A DNA stretch of 64,000 nt from NCBI RefSeq assembly GCF_031884435.1, contig NZ_CP134779.1:620001-684000 (forward strand). The letters are read 5' to 3'. Both the position numbers and the translations under genes were made by a program. The stretch comes from Bosea sp. 685. Lineage in GTDB: Bacteria > Pseudomonadota > Alphaproteobacteria > Rhizobiales > Beijerinckiaceae. Positions 25,756 through 35,737 of this stretch are shown here, piece after piece (positions within the stretch are counted from its first letter, which is position 1; every line of letters begins with the position of its first letter). The notes under the pieces were generated by a model. It saw only the letters and a list, made by a program, of their open reading frames with translations, ran no database searches and was not told where the DNA came from.

Positions 25756-27054
25756 ATGCCCCCGACCGCAGCCAATTCGCATGAAGCCGGGGCACTTGAT
25801 GCAGCGCTCGCCGAGGCCCGCGACGATTATGTGCGCCGCAACCCCGAAAGCCGGGCGCGTTTCATGGCGGCTGCGGAGTCGATGCCGGGCGGCAATACGC
25901 GGACCTCGCTCTTCTACGATCCCTTCCCGCTCTGCATGCTGCGTGGCGAAGGCTGCCGCCTGACCGATGCCGACGGGCGCGAATATCTGGATTTCCTGGG
26001 CGAGTTCACCGCCGGCATTTTCGGCCATTCACCCGAGGTGCTGAAGCAGGCGATCCGCGCCGCGCTCGATGACGGGATCAACCTGTCCTCGCACAACGCC
26101 ATCGAAGGCAAGCTGGCCCAGCGTATCTGCGCCCGTTTTCCGTCGATGGACCTGCTGCGCTTCACCAATTCCGGCACGGAAGCCAATCTGATGGCGCTCG
26201 CCGCCGCACTCACCTTCACCGGGCGGCGCAAGATCCTGGTGTTTGCCGGCGGCTATCATGGCGGCGTGCTGACCTTTCCGCCTGGCGGCACGTCCGTGAC
26301 CGTACCCCACGACTTCGTCGTCGCCTCCTATAACGACCTTGAAAAGACGCTCGACCTTGTCAAGCCGCATCGCAGCGCATTGGCGGCGATCCTGGTCGAG
26401 CCCATGCAGGGTGCAGGGGGCTGCATTCCGGGCACACCCGAATTCCTCGCCGGCCTGCGCCGGCTCGCCGACGAGACGGGCGCCGTGCTGGTCTTCGACG
26501 AGATCCAGACCTCGCGGCTCTCGCTGGGCGGGCGCCAGCAGTTGCTCGGCATCACGCCGGACATGACGACGATCGGAAAGTTCTTCGGCGGTGGCCTCGC
26601 TTTCGGCAGCTTCGGCGGCCGGCGCGAGATCATGCAGGTCTTCGACCCTCGCCGGCCATCCTCGATCGGCCATGCCGGCACCTACAACAACAACACCTTG
26701 ACCATGGCGGCAGGGCTCGCGGCGGTGGAGCAGCTCCTGACGGCTGAGGCGCTCGACGCCTTGAATGCGCGTGGCGACCGGTTCCGCGCCGATCTGAACG
26801 CAATGTTTGCGGCCAGGGGTGTGCCGATCAGCGTTTCCGGCCTCGGCTCATTGATGAACATTCATCCACAGGGCGCACCGCAGATGGCGGGGGCGAAGCG
26901 CAGCCTGCTGTTCTTCGATCTCGCGAAGGCCGGCATCTATTTCGCGCCGCGCGGCCTGATCGCCCTGTCCTTCCCGATCGGAGGCCAGGAGGTTTCGGCT
27001 TTCCTGAACGCGCTCGATCGGGTTCTCGACGCCCGCAAGAGCCTGCTCGCCTGA
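25756..27054 (+). CDS. class III aminotransferase (glutamate-1-semialdehyde aminomutase-like)
   Basis: A 432-residue PLP enzyme. The PLP lysine is about K275 in TTIGKFFGGG, FDEIQTSR supplies the cofactor Asp, and FTNSGTEANLMAL is the phosphate-contact region. The N terminus (SMPGGNTRTSLFYDP) and overall length are those of HemL-like transaminases used in catabolism, not of HemL itself. It closes the plus-strand operon, 48 bases after the reductase. It could transaminate or isomerise an amino acid released from the imported compound; the substrate is not evident. Confidence 0.88.
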   Translation: MPPTAANSHEAGALDAALAEARDDYVRRNPESRARFMAAAESMPGGNTRTSLFYDPFPLCMLRGEGCRLTDADGREYLDFLGEFTAGIFGHSPEVLKQAIRAALDDGINLSSHNAIEGKLAQRICARFPSMDLLRFTNSGTEANLMALAAALTFTGRRKILVFAGGYHGGVLTFPPGGTSVTVPHDFVVASYNDLEKTLDLVKPHRSALAAILVEPMQGAGGCIPGTPEFLAGLRRLADETGAVLVFDEIQTSRLSLGGRQQLLGITPDMTTIGKFFGGGLAFGSFGGRREIMQVFDPRRPSSIGHAGTYNNNTLTMAAGLAAVEQLLTAEALDALNARGDRFRADLNAMFAARGVPISVSGLGSLMNIHPQGAPQMAGAKRSLLFFDLAKAGIYFAPRGLIALSFPIGGQEVSAFLNALDRVLDARKSLLA

Positions 27055-27074
27055 GATCGGAACGGGCGGGGCGT

Positions 27075-27146
27075 GTTGCCCTGCCCAAATAGGCTGCCCT
27101 GCCCAAGTAGGTTGCCCTGCCCAAGTAGGTTGCCCTGCCCAAGTCG
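27075..27146. repeat. four 18-bp tandem repeats between convergent genes
   Basis: Units at 27075, 27093, 27111 and 27129 are near-identical copies of GTTGCCCTGCCCAAGTAG. They fill the gap between the stop codons of the aminotransferase (plus) and the efflux outer-membrane protein (minus). No coding sense is likely. The array may be a slippage product; it shares a TACTTGGG core (minus strand) with the array at 4780-4830. Confidence 0.9.
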
Positions 27147-27152
27147 TAGGCG

Positions 27153-28616
27153 TCAGTAGCCGGTGCGCGGATGTGGCCAGGTGTTCACGTCGACCACTGC
27201 CGGCGAGGACACGTCGACCGGCTTGGTCCAGCTGCCGCCGAGCGCCTTGTTGAGGGCGATGAAGTCCGTGGAGACGGCGACGCGGCTCTGCAGCAGCGTG
27301 TCCTCGGCGCTGTAGAGCGAGCGCTCGGCGTCGAGCACGTCGAGGAAGCTCGACGAGCCGGACTGGTAGAGCGTGCGGGAGAGCCGCGCCGCATCGCGAT
27401 AGGAGGTTGCGGCGGAGGACAGCTTGCCCGCGCGCAGGCGTTCCTGCGCCAGCGAGACCAGCGCGTTCTCGACATCCTGCATCGCGGTCAGCACCGAGAG
27501 CTTGAAGGCGGAATCATACTGGTCGCGCTGGGCCTGGGCGACCTCGACGGCTGCCCTGAGCTCGCCGCCATTGAAGATCGGCACGCTCAGCGTCGGCCCA
27601 AAAGACCAGCCGATCGAGGAGTTCTTGGCAAGGTCGCCGGTTTTCAGGGCCGATGTCGTGATATTGCCAGTGAGGCTGACCGACGGATAGAGCGCCGCTT
27701 CCGCCTGGCCGATCTTGGCTGTGTACTGGGCGAGCTGGCGCTCGGCCTTGCGGACATCGGGGCGGTTGCGCAGGACATCGGCGGGCAGGCCGGCAGGCGG
27801 CGTGCTACGCGCAGCCGGGATCGGGCCGCCACGCGCCAGCCGGCCGGCGAGCGCGGTGGGGGCTTGCCCTGTCAGGATACCGAGCTGATGCAGGCTCTGG
27901 GCATAGGCGGTCTCCAGGCTCGGAATTGCCGCCTCGGTCGAGCTCGCCTGCGCGGCCGCCTTGGCGACGTCGACAGCCGAGGCCGAGCCGGCCTGGAACT
28001 TGGTCCGCGTCAGTCTTTCGGTGTCGCGCTGCGAGGTCGCAGTGCGCCGGGCCAGCGCGATGCGGGCCTGGTAGCCGCGCGCCTCGACATAGTTGGAGGT
28101 CACGTCGCCGACCAGCGTCAACAGGGTCGCGCGCAGATCCTCATCGGCGGCGTCGCTGCCATAGGTCGCCGCCTCGACGCCGCGATAATTCGCGCCGAAC
28201 AGGTCGAACTCCCAGCTCGCATCGAAGCCGGCCTGATACAGGCTGGAGGTGGTGTTGCCGCCCGTGCTGGAGGTGGCGGCGCTGGTCCGCGACCGCGTGG
28301 CCGAGCCGGTGCCGTCGAGCGTGGGAAACAGCGCCCCGATGGCCTGGCGCCTGGTCGCCCGCGCCTCCCGGATGCGCGCCTTCGCCGAGGCGACGTCGAG
28401 ATTGCCGGCAACGGCCTCCTCGACGATGCCATTCAGCGTCCTGTCGCCGAGACGCTTCCACCACTCATCCAGCGTCCTGGAGGCCGGCGGTCGTTTTGAG
28501 GCCGGCGCGTTGCCCCATTTCGCCGGCAGGCTCAGGGAGGGGCCGGCATAATCGGGCCCGACCGCGCAGGCGCCCAGCGTCAGGCAGAGCGGCAGGGCCA
28601 GGCTGAGGCGTTTCAT
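27153..28616 (-). CDS. RND efflux outer-membrane lipoprotein (OprM/NodT family)
   Basis: About 487 residues from the ATG at 28616, with a lipoprotein signal ending LTLGAC (lipid Cys near 17) and the family start CAVGPDYAGP. Two outer-membrane efflux repeats follow, with ARIREARATRRQAIGALFPTL and the second repeat around AERQLAQYTAKIGQAEAALYPS as landmarks. It forms the TolC-like duct of the tripartite pump. An upstream ATG at 28649 sits one base after the pump gene stop (TGA-G-ATG) and is an alternative start. Third gene of the efflux operon. Confidence 0.92.
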   Translation of the reverse strand: MKRLSLALPLCLTLGACAVGPDYAGPSLSLPAKWGNAPASKRPPASRTLDEWWKRLGDRTLNGIVEEAVAGNLDVASAKARIREARATRRQAIGALFPTLDGTGSATRSRTSAATSSTGGNTTSSLYQAGFDASWEFDLFGANYRGVEAATYGSDAADEDLRATLLTLVGDVTSNYVEARGYQARIALARRTATSQRDTERLTRTKFQAGSASAVDVAKAAAQASSTEAAIPSLETAYAQSLHQLGILTGQAPTALAGRLARGGPIPAARSTPPAGLPADVLRNRPDVRKAERQLAQYTAKIGQAEAALYPSVSLTGNITTSALKTGDLAKNSSIGWSFGPTLSVPIFNGGELRAAVEVAQAQRDQYDSAFKLSVLTAMQDVENALVSLAQERLRAGKLSSAATSYRDAARLSRTLYQSGSSSFLDVLDAERSLYSAEDTLLQSRVAVSTDFIALNKALGGSWTKPVDVSSPAVVDVNTWPHPRTGY

Positions 28617-28650
28617 CGTCGCGCGGCTTCCGGTCATCGTTGCGGCCATC

Positions 28651-31600
28651 TCAGCTTGCCTTTGCCGGCTCGGCCGCCGGCTCATCCGTGCGCTTGCCTT
28701 GCGCGCTCTTGCCCTGCGCGTCCTTGCCCTGCGCATCCTTGCCCTGGACAAGGCGGCGCACGGTGACGAAGAGCAGCGGCACGAAGAACACGCCGAGCGC
28801 GGTGGCGGCGATCATGCCGCCCATCACGCCGATGCCGATCGCGTTCTGGCTGCCCGAGCCCGCGCCGGTTGCGACCGCCAGTGGCGTCACGCCGAGAACG
28901 AAGGCGAGCGAGGTCATCAGGATCGGGCGCAGGCGCTGGCGCGCTGCTTCCAATGTCGCTTCGACCAGCCCCTTGCCGGCCTGCTGCTGCTCGATCGCGA
29001 ATTCGACGATCAGGATCGCGTTCTTGGCTGCAAGGCCGATCGTCGTGAGCAGTCCGACCTTGAAATAGACGTCGTTGGTCTGCCCGAACCAGGTCGCGGC
29101 CAGCAGTGCTCCGAAGATGCCGATCGGCACTGAGAGCATGACTGCGAAGGGAATCGACCAGCTCTCATAGAGCGCGGCCAGGCAGAGGAAGACCACAAGC
29201 ATGGCCAGTGCATAGAGCGCCGCCGCCTGGCTGCCGGAGAGCCGCTCCTGATAGGACAGTCCGGTCCATTCATGAGCGTAGCCGGCCGGTAGCTGCTTCA
29301 TCAGGGCATCGATCTCGTCCATCGCGGCACCCGAGCTGACGCCGGCAGCGGCCGCGCCCTGGATCTCCACCGCCGCCGAGCCGTTATAGCGCTCAAGCCG
29401 GGGCGAGCCGTAGGTCCAGCGCCCCGAGGAGAAGGCCGAGAATGGCACCATCGTGCCGCCGGAGTTGCGGACATACCATTTATCGACATCCTGCGGCTGC
29501 ATCCGGGACGCCGCACCGGACTGGACATAGACCGATTTCACCCGGCCGCGATCGATGAAGTCGTTGACATAGGCGCTGCCCCAGGCGGTCGAGAGCGTCG
29601 CATTGACGTCGGCGAGCGAGAGCGTCAGTGCGCTTGCCTTCTCCTGGTCGATCTCGACGGAGTATTGCGGCGTGTCTTCCTGGCCGTTGGGCCGGGTGCC
29701 GGACAAGACCGGGCTCTTGCCGGCGAGGCCAAGGAGCTGGTTGCGCGCCTCGATCAGCTTGTCATGGCCGGCGCCGGCGATGTCCTGCAAGTAGAAGTCG
29801 AAACCCGCCGTGTTGCCGAAGCCCTGGATCGCGGGCGGCGCCAGCGCGAAGACCATGCCGTCCTTGATGGAGCGGAACGCGCCCATGGCGCGCATCGCCA
29901 CGGCCTGCGCCGTCGCCTGCTTGCCCTTGCGTTCGGCGAAGGGCTTCAGCCGGACGAAGGCGAGGCCGACATTCTGGCCCTCGCCGCCGAAGCCGAAGCC
30001 GGCGACCGTCAGCACGCCCTCGACCAGATCCTTTTCCTTGTCGAGATAATGGGTGCGGATCTGGTCGAGCACACGCAAGGTGCGGTCCTGCGTCGCGCCG
30101 ACCGGCATCTGCACGATGGTGAACAGCGTGCCCTGGTCTTCCTCCGGCAGGAAGGAACTCGGCAGGCGCGTGAACAGCACCGCCATGCCGACGCCGATCA
30201 GCAGGAAGACGGCAATGAACCGGAACGGCCGCGCGATCATGCCGGCGATGCCGCTGCGATAGCCGTGGGTCGCCTTGTCGAAATTGCGGTTGAACCAGCC
30301 GAAGGGGCCCTTCTGAGTGGCATGGTCCGTCGGCGGCTTCAGCATGGTGGCGCATAGCGCCGGCGTCAGCACGAGCGCGACGAGCACGGAGAGCATCATG
30401 GCGGTGACGATGGTGACCGAGAACTGCCGGTAAATCACGCCGACAGAGCCGCCGAAGAAGGCCATCGGCACGAACACGGCCGAGAGCACGGTGGCGATGC
30501 CGACCAGCGCCCCGGTGATCTCGCCCATCGATTTGATCGTCGCCTCCTTCGGCGACAATTTCTCTTCCTGCATCACGCGCTCGACATTCTCGACGACGAC
30601 GATCGCGTCGTCGACGAGCAGGCCGATGGCGAGCACCATGGCGAACATGGTCAAGGTGTTGATCGAATAGCCGGCGACCGCCAGCACGCCGAAGGTGCCG
30701 AGCAGCACGACCGGCACGGCGAGCATCGGGATGATCGTCGCGCGCAGGTTCTGCAGGAAGACGAACATCACCACGAAGACGAGCACGATCGCCTCGATCA
30801 AGGTCTCGACCACCTTCTCGATCGAGAGCCGGACGAAGGGCGTGGTGTCGTAGGGGTAGACGACCTCGACGCCCTCGGGGAAGGTCTGCGACAGCCGCGT
30901 GATCGCCTTCTGCACCGCCTCGGCGGTCGAGATGGCGTTGGCGCCGGTCGCCAGGCTGATCGCCAGCGCCGCCGTCGGCTGGCCGTTATAGCGGGCGGCC
31001 GTGCGATAGTCCTTGGCGCCGAGCTCGACCGTCGCGACATCGTTCAGCCGCACGATCGAGCCGGAGCTGCCGCTCTTCAGAATGATGTTTTCGAATTGCT
31101 GGACGGTCTGAAGGCGGCTCATCGCCGTCACCGTCGCGTTGAGCTGCTGGCCGGGCTTCTGCGGCAAGCCGCCGAGCTGGCCGGCCGACACCTGCGTGTT
31201 TTGCGCCGTGATCGCGGCGGAGACGTCGCTCGGCATCAGCGCGTATTTCTGCAGCTTGTCGGGATCGAGCCAGATGCGCATCGCATAGCCCGAGCCGAAG
31301 AGCTGGCTCGAGCCGACGCCCGGCACGCGCTTGAGCGTGTCGTTCAGCGTCGAGTCGACATAGTCGGCGAGGTCGGTCGAGGACATCTTGCCGTCGCGCG
31401 AGACGAAGGCGATGACCATCAGGAAGCCGGTCGAGGATTTCGACACGGTGATGCCGGTGTTCTGGACCGTCTGCGGCAATTGCGAGGTGACGAGCTGCAG
31501 CTTGTTTTGCACCTGCATCTGCGCGACGTCGGGATCGGCCGCGTTGGTGAAGGTCAGCGTCAGCGAGGCATTGCCCGACGAGGTCGAGGTCGCGGTCATG

Positions 31601-31830
31601 TATTGCAGGTTGTCGACGCCGGTCATGCCCTGCTCGATGACCTTCGTCACCGAGTTTTCGACCGTCTGGGCGTCGGCGCCGGCATAGCTCGCGCTGATGT
31701 TCACGGTCGTCGGCGCGATCTGCGGGTATTGCGAGATCGGCAGGGATTGCAGCGCCAGCACGCCGGCGAGCATGATGACGATGGCGACGACCCAGGCGAA
31801 GATCGGCCTGTCGATGAAGAAGCGTGACAT
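28651..31830 (-). CDS. RND multidrug efflux permease (HAE1/AcrB-MexB type)
   Basis: A 1059-residue inner-membrane proton antiporter with the full HAE1 layout: [11 protein letters not shown] at the N terminus, twelve spans and two large periplasmic loops. The proton-relay pair D407-D408 is seen in [13 protein letters not shown], and [15 protein letters not shown] and [10 protein letters not shown] are family blocks. It exports hydrophobic drugs together with the adjacent adaptor and duct. The cytoplasmic tail carries an unusual repeated AQGKD-type motif (four copies) made by a 15-bp tandem repeat. It follows the adaptor gene by two bases. Confidence 0.95.
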   Translation of the reverse strand: MSRFFIDRPIFAWVVAIVIMLAGVLALQSLPISQYPQIAPTTVNISASYAGADAQTVENSVTKVIEQGMTGVDNLQYMTATSTSSGNASLTLTFTNAADPDVAQMQVQNKLQLVTSQLPQTVQNTGITVSKSSTGFLMVIAFVSRDGKMSSTDLADYVDSTLNDTLKRVPGVGSSQLFGSGYAMRIWLDPDKLQKYALMPSDVSAAITAQNTQVSAGQLGGLPQKPGQQLNATVTAMSRLQTVQQFENIILKSGSSGSIVRLNDVATVELGAKDYRTAARYNGQPTAALAISLATGANAISTAEAVQKAITRLSQTFPEGVEVVYPYDTTPFVRLSIEKVVETLIEAIVLVFVVMFVFLQNLRATIIPMLAVPVVLLGTFGVLAVAGYSINTLTMFAMVLAIGLLVDDAIVVVENVERVMQEEKLSPKEATIKSMGEITGALVGIATVLSAVFVPMAFFGGSVGVIYRQFSVTIVTAMMLSVLVALVLTPALCATMLKPPTDHATQKGPFGWFNRNFDKATHGYRSGIAGMIARPFRFIAVFLLIGVGMAVLFTRLPSSFLPEEDQGTLFTIVQMPVGATQDRTLRVLDQIRTHYLDKEKDLVEGVLTVAGFGFGGEGQNVGLAFVRLKPFAERKGKQATAQAVAMRAMGAFRSIKDGMVFALAPPAIQGFGNTAGFDFYLQDIAGAGHDKLIEARNQLLGLAGKSPVLSGTRPNGQEDTPQYSVEIDQEKASALTLSLADVNATLSTAWGSAYVNDFIDRGRVKSVYVQSGAASRMQPQDVDKWYVRNSGGTMVPFSAFSSGRWTYGSPRLERYNGSAAVEIQGAAAAGVSSGAAMDEIDALMKQLPAGYAHEWTGLSYQERLSGSQAAALYALAMLVVFLCLAALYESWSIPFAVMLSVPIGIFGALLAATWFGQTNDVYFKVGLLTTIGLAAKNAILIVEFAIEQQQAGKGLVEATLEAARQRLRPILMTSLAFVLGVTPLAVATGAGSGSQNAIGIGVMGGMIAATALGVFFVPLLFVTVRRLVQGKDAQGKDAQGKSAQGKRTDEPAAEPAKAS
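28693..28749 (-). repeat. 15-bp tandem repeat encoding (AQGKD)n tail of the RND pump
   Basis: Units of CTTGCCCTGCGCATC type repeat 3.8 times at 28693, 28708, 28723 and 28738. They are in frame and give the repeated [10 protein letters not shown] residues at the pump C terminus, so length changes would be tolerated. Confidence 0.85.
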
Positions 31831-31832
31831 AT

Positions 31833-33098
31833 TCAGTTCTTCACCGTGCCGGGCGTGTCCGTATCAGCAGCCGCGCGCTGCGCCGCCGGCCGCAGCTCCC
31901 CGCTTGCCTCGTCGATCGTGACCTCGTTGGCCGTGACCGCCTGGCCGACGCGCACGAGCTGCCCGCCCTCGACGATCACCTTGTCACCGTCACTGAGGCC
32001 GGTATCGACCAGCCAGTTGTTGCCGATGGTGCGGCGGGTCACGAGCATGCGCTCCTCGACCTTGCCGTCCTTGTTGACGAATTTGGCCGTGGCTTCGCCC
32101 TTGGTATTGCGGCCGACAGCGCGCTGCGGCACCAGGTAATTATTCTCGGCGATGCCCTCCTGCAGGATGGCGCGCGCATACATGCCGGGCAGCAGCAGCC
32201 GGTCGGGATTGGGGAATTCCGCCCGCAGGGTGAAGGTGCCGGTGGTCTGGTCGACATTGGCCTCGGCGAATTCGAAGCGTCCGTCCTGATTGTAGAGCGT
32301 GCCCGTATCGAGCCTGAGCTTGACCGCGACATTGGGGCCGCTGAGCTTCAACCGACCCTCAGTGAGCGCGCTGCGGAACTTCAGCAGGTTGGTGCTCGAC
32401 TGGGTGATGTCGACATTGATCGGGTCGAGCTGGCGGATGGTGGTGAGCGCGTCGGTCTGGCTCGCCGTCACCAAAGCGCCTGGCGTCAGGGAGGATTTGT
32501 CGATCCGCCCGCCGATCGGGGCAACGACCTTGGTGTAGTCGAGATTGATTTTCGCCGTGGCGAGGCTCGCCTTGGCCGAGGCGACGTCGGCATTGGCCTG
32601 GGCCAGGGCCGAGATCGCATCGTCGAGGTCCTGCTTGCTGACGGCGTTCTGGCGGACCAGGTCGCGGTAGCGGTCGAGCTTTGCCTGGGCGCTCGGTACA
32701 GCGGCCTCGGCTTTCTGCAAGGCTGCGGCGGAGCTGTCATAGGCCGCCTGGTAGCTTGCCGGATCGATCTCGTAGAGCACGGTCCCGGCCGCGACCTCGC
32801 CGCCTTCCTTGAAGAGGCGCGACTTGATGATGCCGTTGACCTGCGGACGCACCTCCGCGACGAGGCTCGCCGAAACCCGGCCCGGCAGTTCGGCCGTGAT
32901 CGCGACGGGCTGCGGACGCAGGCTGACCACGCTGACCTGCATCTGCACGGTCGGCGGGGCGGGGCCGGCCGCCTTCTCGTTGCAGGCCGAGAGCAGAAGC
33001 CCTGCGGCAATGGTTGCGACCGCGATTCGCCCACGCAATACGGGCATGCCGCAGTGCGAAAGGCTGGTCTCGCGATGTTGCATCCTCAAGCGCTGCAC
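31833..33098 (-). CDS. RND efflux periplasmic adaptor (HlyD/AcrA family) lipoprotein
   Basis: Up to 421 residues. A lipoprotein signal with LLLSAC is followed by barrel-sandwich and hairpin segments ([21 protein letters not shown], then a coiled-coil hairpin with repeated Ala-rich heptads such as [15 protein letters not shown]). It links the inner pump to the outer duct. The GTG at 33098 is preferred because AGGG lies 7 bases ahead; ATGs at 33083 and 33047 also give the signal peptide, the last with the most standard n-region. First gene of the operon, divergent from the TetR gene. Confidence 0.92.
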   Translation of the reverse strand: MQRLRMQHRETSLSHCGMPVLRGRIAVATIAAGLLLSACNEKAAGPAPPTVQMQVSVVSLRPQPVAITAELPGRVSASLVAEVRPQVNGIIKSRLFKEGGEVAAGTVLYEIDPASYQAAYDSSAAALQKAEAAVPSAQAKLDRYRDLVRQNAVSKQDLDDAISALAQANADVASAKASLATAKINLDYTKVVAPIGGRIDKSSLTPGALVTASQTDALTTIRQLDPINVDITQSSTNLLKFRSALTEGRLKLSGPNVAVKLRLDTGTLYNQDGRFEFAEANVDQTTGTFTLRAEFPNPDRLLLPGMYARAILQEGIAENNYLVPQRAVGRNTKGEATAKFVNKDGKVEERMLVTRRTIGNNWLVDTGLSDGDKVIVEGGQLVRVGQAVTANEVTIDEASGELRPAAQRAAADTDTPGTVKN

Positions 33099-33121
33099 AG
33101 CATCACCCTATTTTGGAAACT

Positions 33122-33159
33122 TAAGAGTACCCTTATGGCTTGCAATCTTCCGCTGTCAA
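33122..33159 (-). promoter_or_regulatory. efflux operon promoter overlapped by a TetR-type operator
   Basis: On the minus strand TTGACA (33159-33154) and CATAAG (33137-33132) lie 16 bases apart and form a good promoter for the efflux genes. A 14-bp imperfect palindrome TAAGAGTACCCTTA (33122-33135, 12 of 14 symmetric) overlaps the -10 box, the expected place for repression by the divergent TetR protein. Confidence 0.6.
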
Positions 33160-33188
33160 TCGCATGGAGGTGAAATAAGGGGAAACAT

Positions 33189-33860
33189 ATGGCGCAGGGT
33201 CTGACGATAACGTGTGAGGACGCGGCAGCGGCGGCCAAGGGAACACCCGCGCGCGGGCGCCCGAAAATCATGGCCGACGAGGCCTTGCGCGCGATGATCG
33301 TGGCCCATGCCAGGGATGCTTTCCTCGAGGTCGGCTATGCCGGCACGACGATGGATCTCGTCGCGGCACGTTGCCGCATCTCGAAGCGGACGCTCTATCG
33401 CCTCTTCCCCGGCAAGACCGATCTGTTCACGGCGGTCGTCATCCTGCACCGGCAGTCGATGTTCGATCTGCCGCGCCCCGACGATGAAGAGCTGCCCGTG
33501 ACCGAGGCCCTTGAAGCGATCTTCAAGATCGACATCGACGAAGCCGCCGATCGTGAGCGCATCGCGTTCATTCGTCTCGTCATTACGGAATCGACCCGAT
33601 TTCCCGAGATCGAGCTCTTGATTCTACGCGACGGCGCCGAGGCGTCGCGTCGCCTTCTCGCGGAATGGCTGGCACAGCAAGTGGAGCGCGGCCTCATCGA
33701 GCTCGCCGATCCCTCAAAAGCGGCACGGATGCTGATGGACATGGTGTTCGGCGTGTTCGCGCGCCGGCCTCACCATGACGAATGGGGTTCGCGCGAAGAG
33801 CGCCGCGCCTATGTGCGGATGTGCATCGACATCTTCGTCAATGGCGTCGCACGCCACTGA
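33189..33860 (+). CDS. TetR/AcrR-family transcriptional regulator
   Basis: A 223-residue regulator. The N-terminal helix-turn-helix is clear: GYAGTTMDLVAARCRISKRT followed by LYRLFPGKTDLF, near residues 48-80. The C-terminal ligand domain is of the AcrR/TetR_C type, with FPEIELLILRDGAE as a landmark. AAGGGG lies 6 bases before the ATG. It is divergent from the efflux operon and probably represses it at the palindrome that overlaps the promoter. Confidence 0.92.
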   Translation: MAQGLTITCEDAAAAAKGTPARGRPKIMADEALRAMIVAHARDAFLEVGYAGTTMDLVAARCRISKRTLYRLFPGKTDLFTAVVILHRQSMFDLPRPDDEELPVTEALEAIFKIDIDEAADRERIAFIRLVITESTRFPEIELLILRDGAEASRRLLAEWLAQQVERGLIELADPSKAARMLMDMVFGVFARRPHHDEWGSREERRAYVRMCIDIFVNGVARH

Positions 33861-33890
33861 AGCGCGCAGCGCGCGCCAGGCGCGCCGGTT

Positions 33891-35498
33891 TCAGACCTTC
33901 AGGGCCATGCCGTCGCGCTGCGGATCGGCGCCGCCCGACCAGTTCGCCCCTTCCGCGCGGATGCCATGCGGCGCGCCGAAGGCGAAGGATTGGTAGGACC
34001 GGTTTACGGTGTAGCCTTTGGCTTCCAATGCGGCGGTGACGCGGCGTTCGATGCGGTTGGAGACGTCGATCGTGTCGCTCAGGCAGACGATGCGCGGCGC
34101 GGCGACCGCCTCGGACATACTCATTCCGAAATCGATGACATTGCTCAGCGCTTGGGCGATGGCGGGCACGATGAAGGTGCCGCCTGGCGCGCCGATGGCG
34201 ATGATCGGCGCCTCGTCCTTGAACATGATCGTCGGCGCCATGGCGCTGCCGCGCGCCTTGCCCGGAGCGATCGAGCCGGCGCGGCCAGGACGGGGGTCGA
34301 AACCGCTCATCGAGCCGTTATACATGAAGCCCAGGCCGGGGGTGATGCCGCCCGATGGCTGGCCAAGGGTGTGGGTGAGCGTCACCGCATTGCCCTCTTC
34401 GTCCATGACGCAGACGACGGTGGTGTCCGGTGGATCCCTGGACAGCTCCGAGCGCGCCACGCGCGCCTTCCCGCCGGACCGGATCGCGTCGGCATGGCCG
34501 GCGGCATGGGCCTGCGAGAGCAGCCTGTCGATCGGCACGTCGACGAAGTCGGGATCGCCGATATGGGCGTCGCGATCGATCGTCATCCACTTCATCGCCT
34601 CGGCGAGGATCGCAATGTGCTCGGCGCCGTTGTGCTCGAGTGCGCCGATCTCGAACTCCTGCAGGATATGCATCAGTTCGATCAGCGAGACGCCGCCAGC
34701 GGCGGGCGGGTTGCCGGCGATGCGCAGGCCGCGATAGGCGCCCCAGACGGGTTGCTTCTCGCGCACCTTGTACTCGGCGAGATCGCGCTTCGTCAGCAGC
34801 CCGCCTTGCCTTGCCATGTCGGCGGCGATCTCCTCGGCGATCGCGCCGGTGTAGAAGATCTCAGGGCCGGCTGCGGCGATGCGCTCCAGCGTGCGGGCGA
34901 GGTCGGGATTAGTGATAACGTCGCCGGGGCGCTTCAGCGTGCCGTCGGGGTGGAAATAGATCGCGCGCCCGGTCTCGCTGTGGCGGAGCTTGTCTTCGGT
35001 GTTGATCTGGCCGGTGCTGCGCTGGTCGATCGTCCAGTAGTAGTGGACATAGGGGCGGATCGTGAAACCGTCGCGCGCCTGCCGGATCGCCGGCGCCATG
35101 ACGTGCCTGAGGTCCATCGTGCCGAAGCGCGACAAGGCCTCAGCGTAGCCCTTGACGTTGCCTGGCGTGCCGGCCGCGAGATGGCCGAGCTCGTTGGCGT
35201 GGTCGCTGAGCAGGAAGACGAAGCCGTCGCGGGTCTGGCCGACGAAACGGTCGGCCCACATCTCGGGTGTGGCTGCGAGCGGCGCCAGCGCCAGGAATTC
35301 GAGCACAGTGTGCACGCCGCGTTTCGGCATGCTGATCTGCATCGCGCCGAACCCGCCGATCCCGCACATCTGCGGGTCGACCACGCCCTGGCTGAAGGCG
35401 CAGGCGATGGCGGCGTCGATGGCGTTGCCGCCCCGACGCAGGATGTCGGCGCCGGCTTCGGCAGCCTCGGGCTGGGCCGCTACGATCATGCCGCGCAT
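33891..35498 (-). CDS. gamma-glutamyltransferase family protein
   Basis: A 535-residue Ntn hydrolase of the GGT family. It starts RGMIVAAQPEAAEAGADIL and has DAAIACAFSQGVVDP and MCGIGGFG. The autoprocessing nucleophile is probably T359 in PDTTVVCVMD, followed by GNAVTLTHTLGQPSGG; the usual TTH motif reads TTV here. No signal peptide is evident, so it may be cytoplasmic. Members hydrolyse glutathione, gamma-glutamyl amines or related amides. It is divergent from an M24 peptidase, suggesting joint peptide use. Start chosen after GGGAGA. Confidence 0.9.
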   Translation of the reverse strand: MRGMIVAAQPEAAEAGADILRRGGNAIDAAIACAFSQGVVDPQMCGIGGFGAMQISMPKRGVHTVLEFLALAPLAATPEMWADRFVGQTRDGFVFLLSDHANELGHLAAGTPGNVKGYAEALSRFGTMDLRHVMAPAIRQARDGFTIRPYVHYYWTIDQRSTGQINTEDKLRHSETGRAIYFHPDGTLKRPGDVITNPDLARTLERIAAAGPEIFYTGAIAEEIAADMARQGGLLTKRDLAEYKVREKQPVWGAYRGLRIAGNPPAAGGVSLIELMHILQEFEIGALEHNGAEHIAILAEAMKWMTIDRDAHIGDPDFVDVPIDRLLSQAHAAGHADAIRSGGKARVARSELSRDPPDTTVVCVMDEEGNAVTLTHTLGQPSGGITPGLGFMYNGSMSGFDPRPGRAGSIAPGKARGSAMAPTIMFKDEAPIIAIGAPGGTFIVPAIAQALSNVIDFGMSMSEAVAAPRIVCLSDTIDVSNRIERRVTAALEAKGYTVNRSYQSFAFGAPHGIRAEGANWSGGADPQRDGMALKV

Positions 35499-35674
35499 AT
35501 ATGTGTCTCCCTGGTCCCGTCGCGCATCATCGCCTTGAGGCTACGTCGCTCCGGAAGAGGCAGCATCGCGCGTCGCGTGGCGATCCACCACCCGCAAATC
35601 CGCATGCGCTTTCAGCCGACAGCGCAGGTGCCGTTTCGAGCAGATGCGGTCCATAACAAGCCCTTCATCGCTCC

Positions 35675-35700
35675 GATCGGTCTCTAGAGGTTGATCGGTC
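35675..35700. promoter_or_regulatory. direct repeat GATCGGTC x2 upstream of M24 peptidase gene
   Basis: GATCGGTC occurs at 35675-35682 and 35693-35700, 18 bases apart start to start, 38 bases before the peptidase start and within the 239-base divergent spacer. It may be a regulator site. Nothing else stands out in the spacer. Confidence 0.3.
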
Positions 35701-35737
35701 CAATGCTTTTGCGACCGGATGAATGAGGACACGACCT

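Noticed and set aside
24382..26028. 548-codon minus-strand open frame across the reductase and aminotransferase genes
   Set aside because: It crosses two well-supported genes on the other strand and shows only high-GC shadow composition.
4780..27146. Tandem repeat arrays considered as CRISPR
   Set aside because: Units are directly adjacent with no unique spacers, there are only 3-4 of them, and no cas gene is in the window.
33861..33890. GC-rich GGCGCGCC hairpin between the TetR and GGT genes
   Set aside because: Short, without a T run, and such GC palindromes are common by chance at this base composition.
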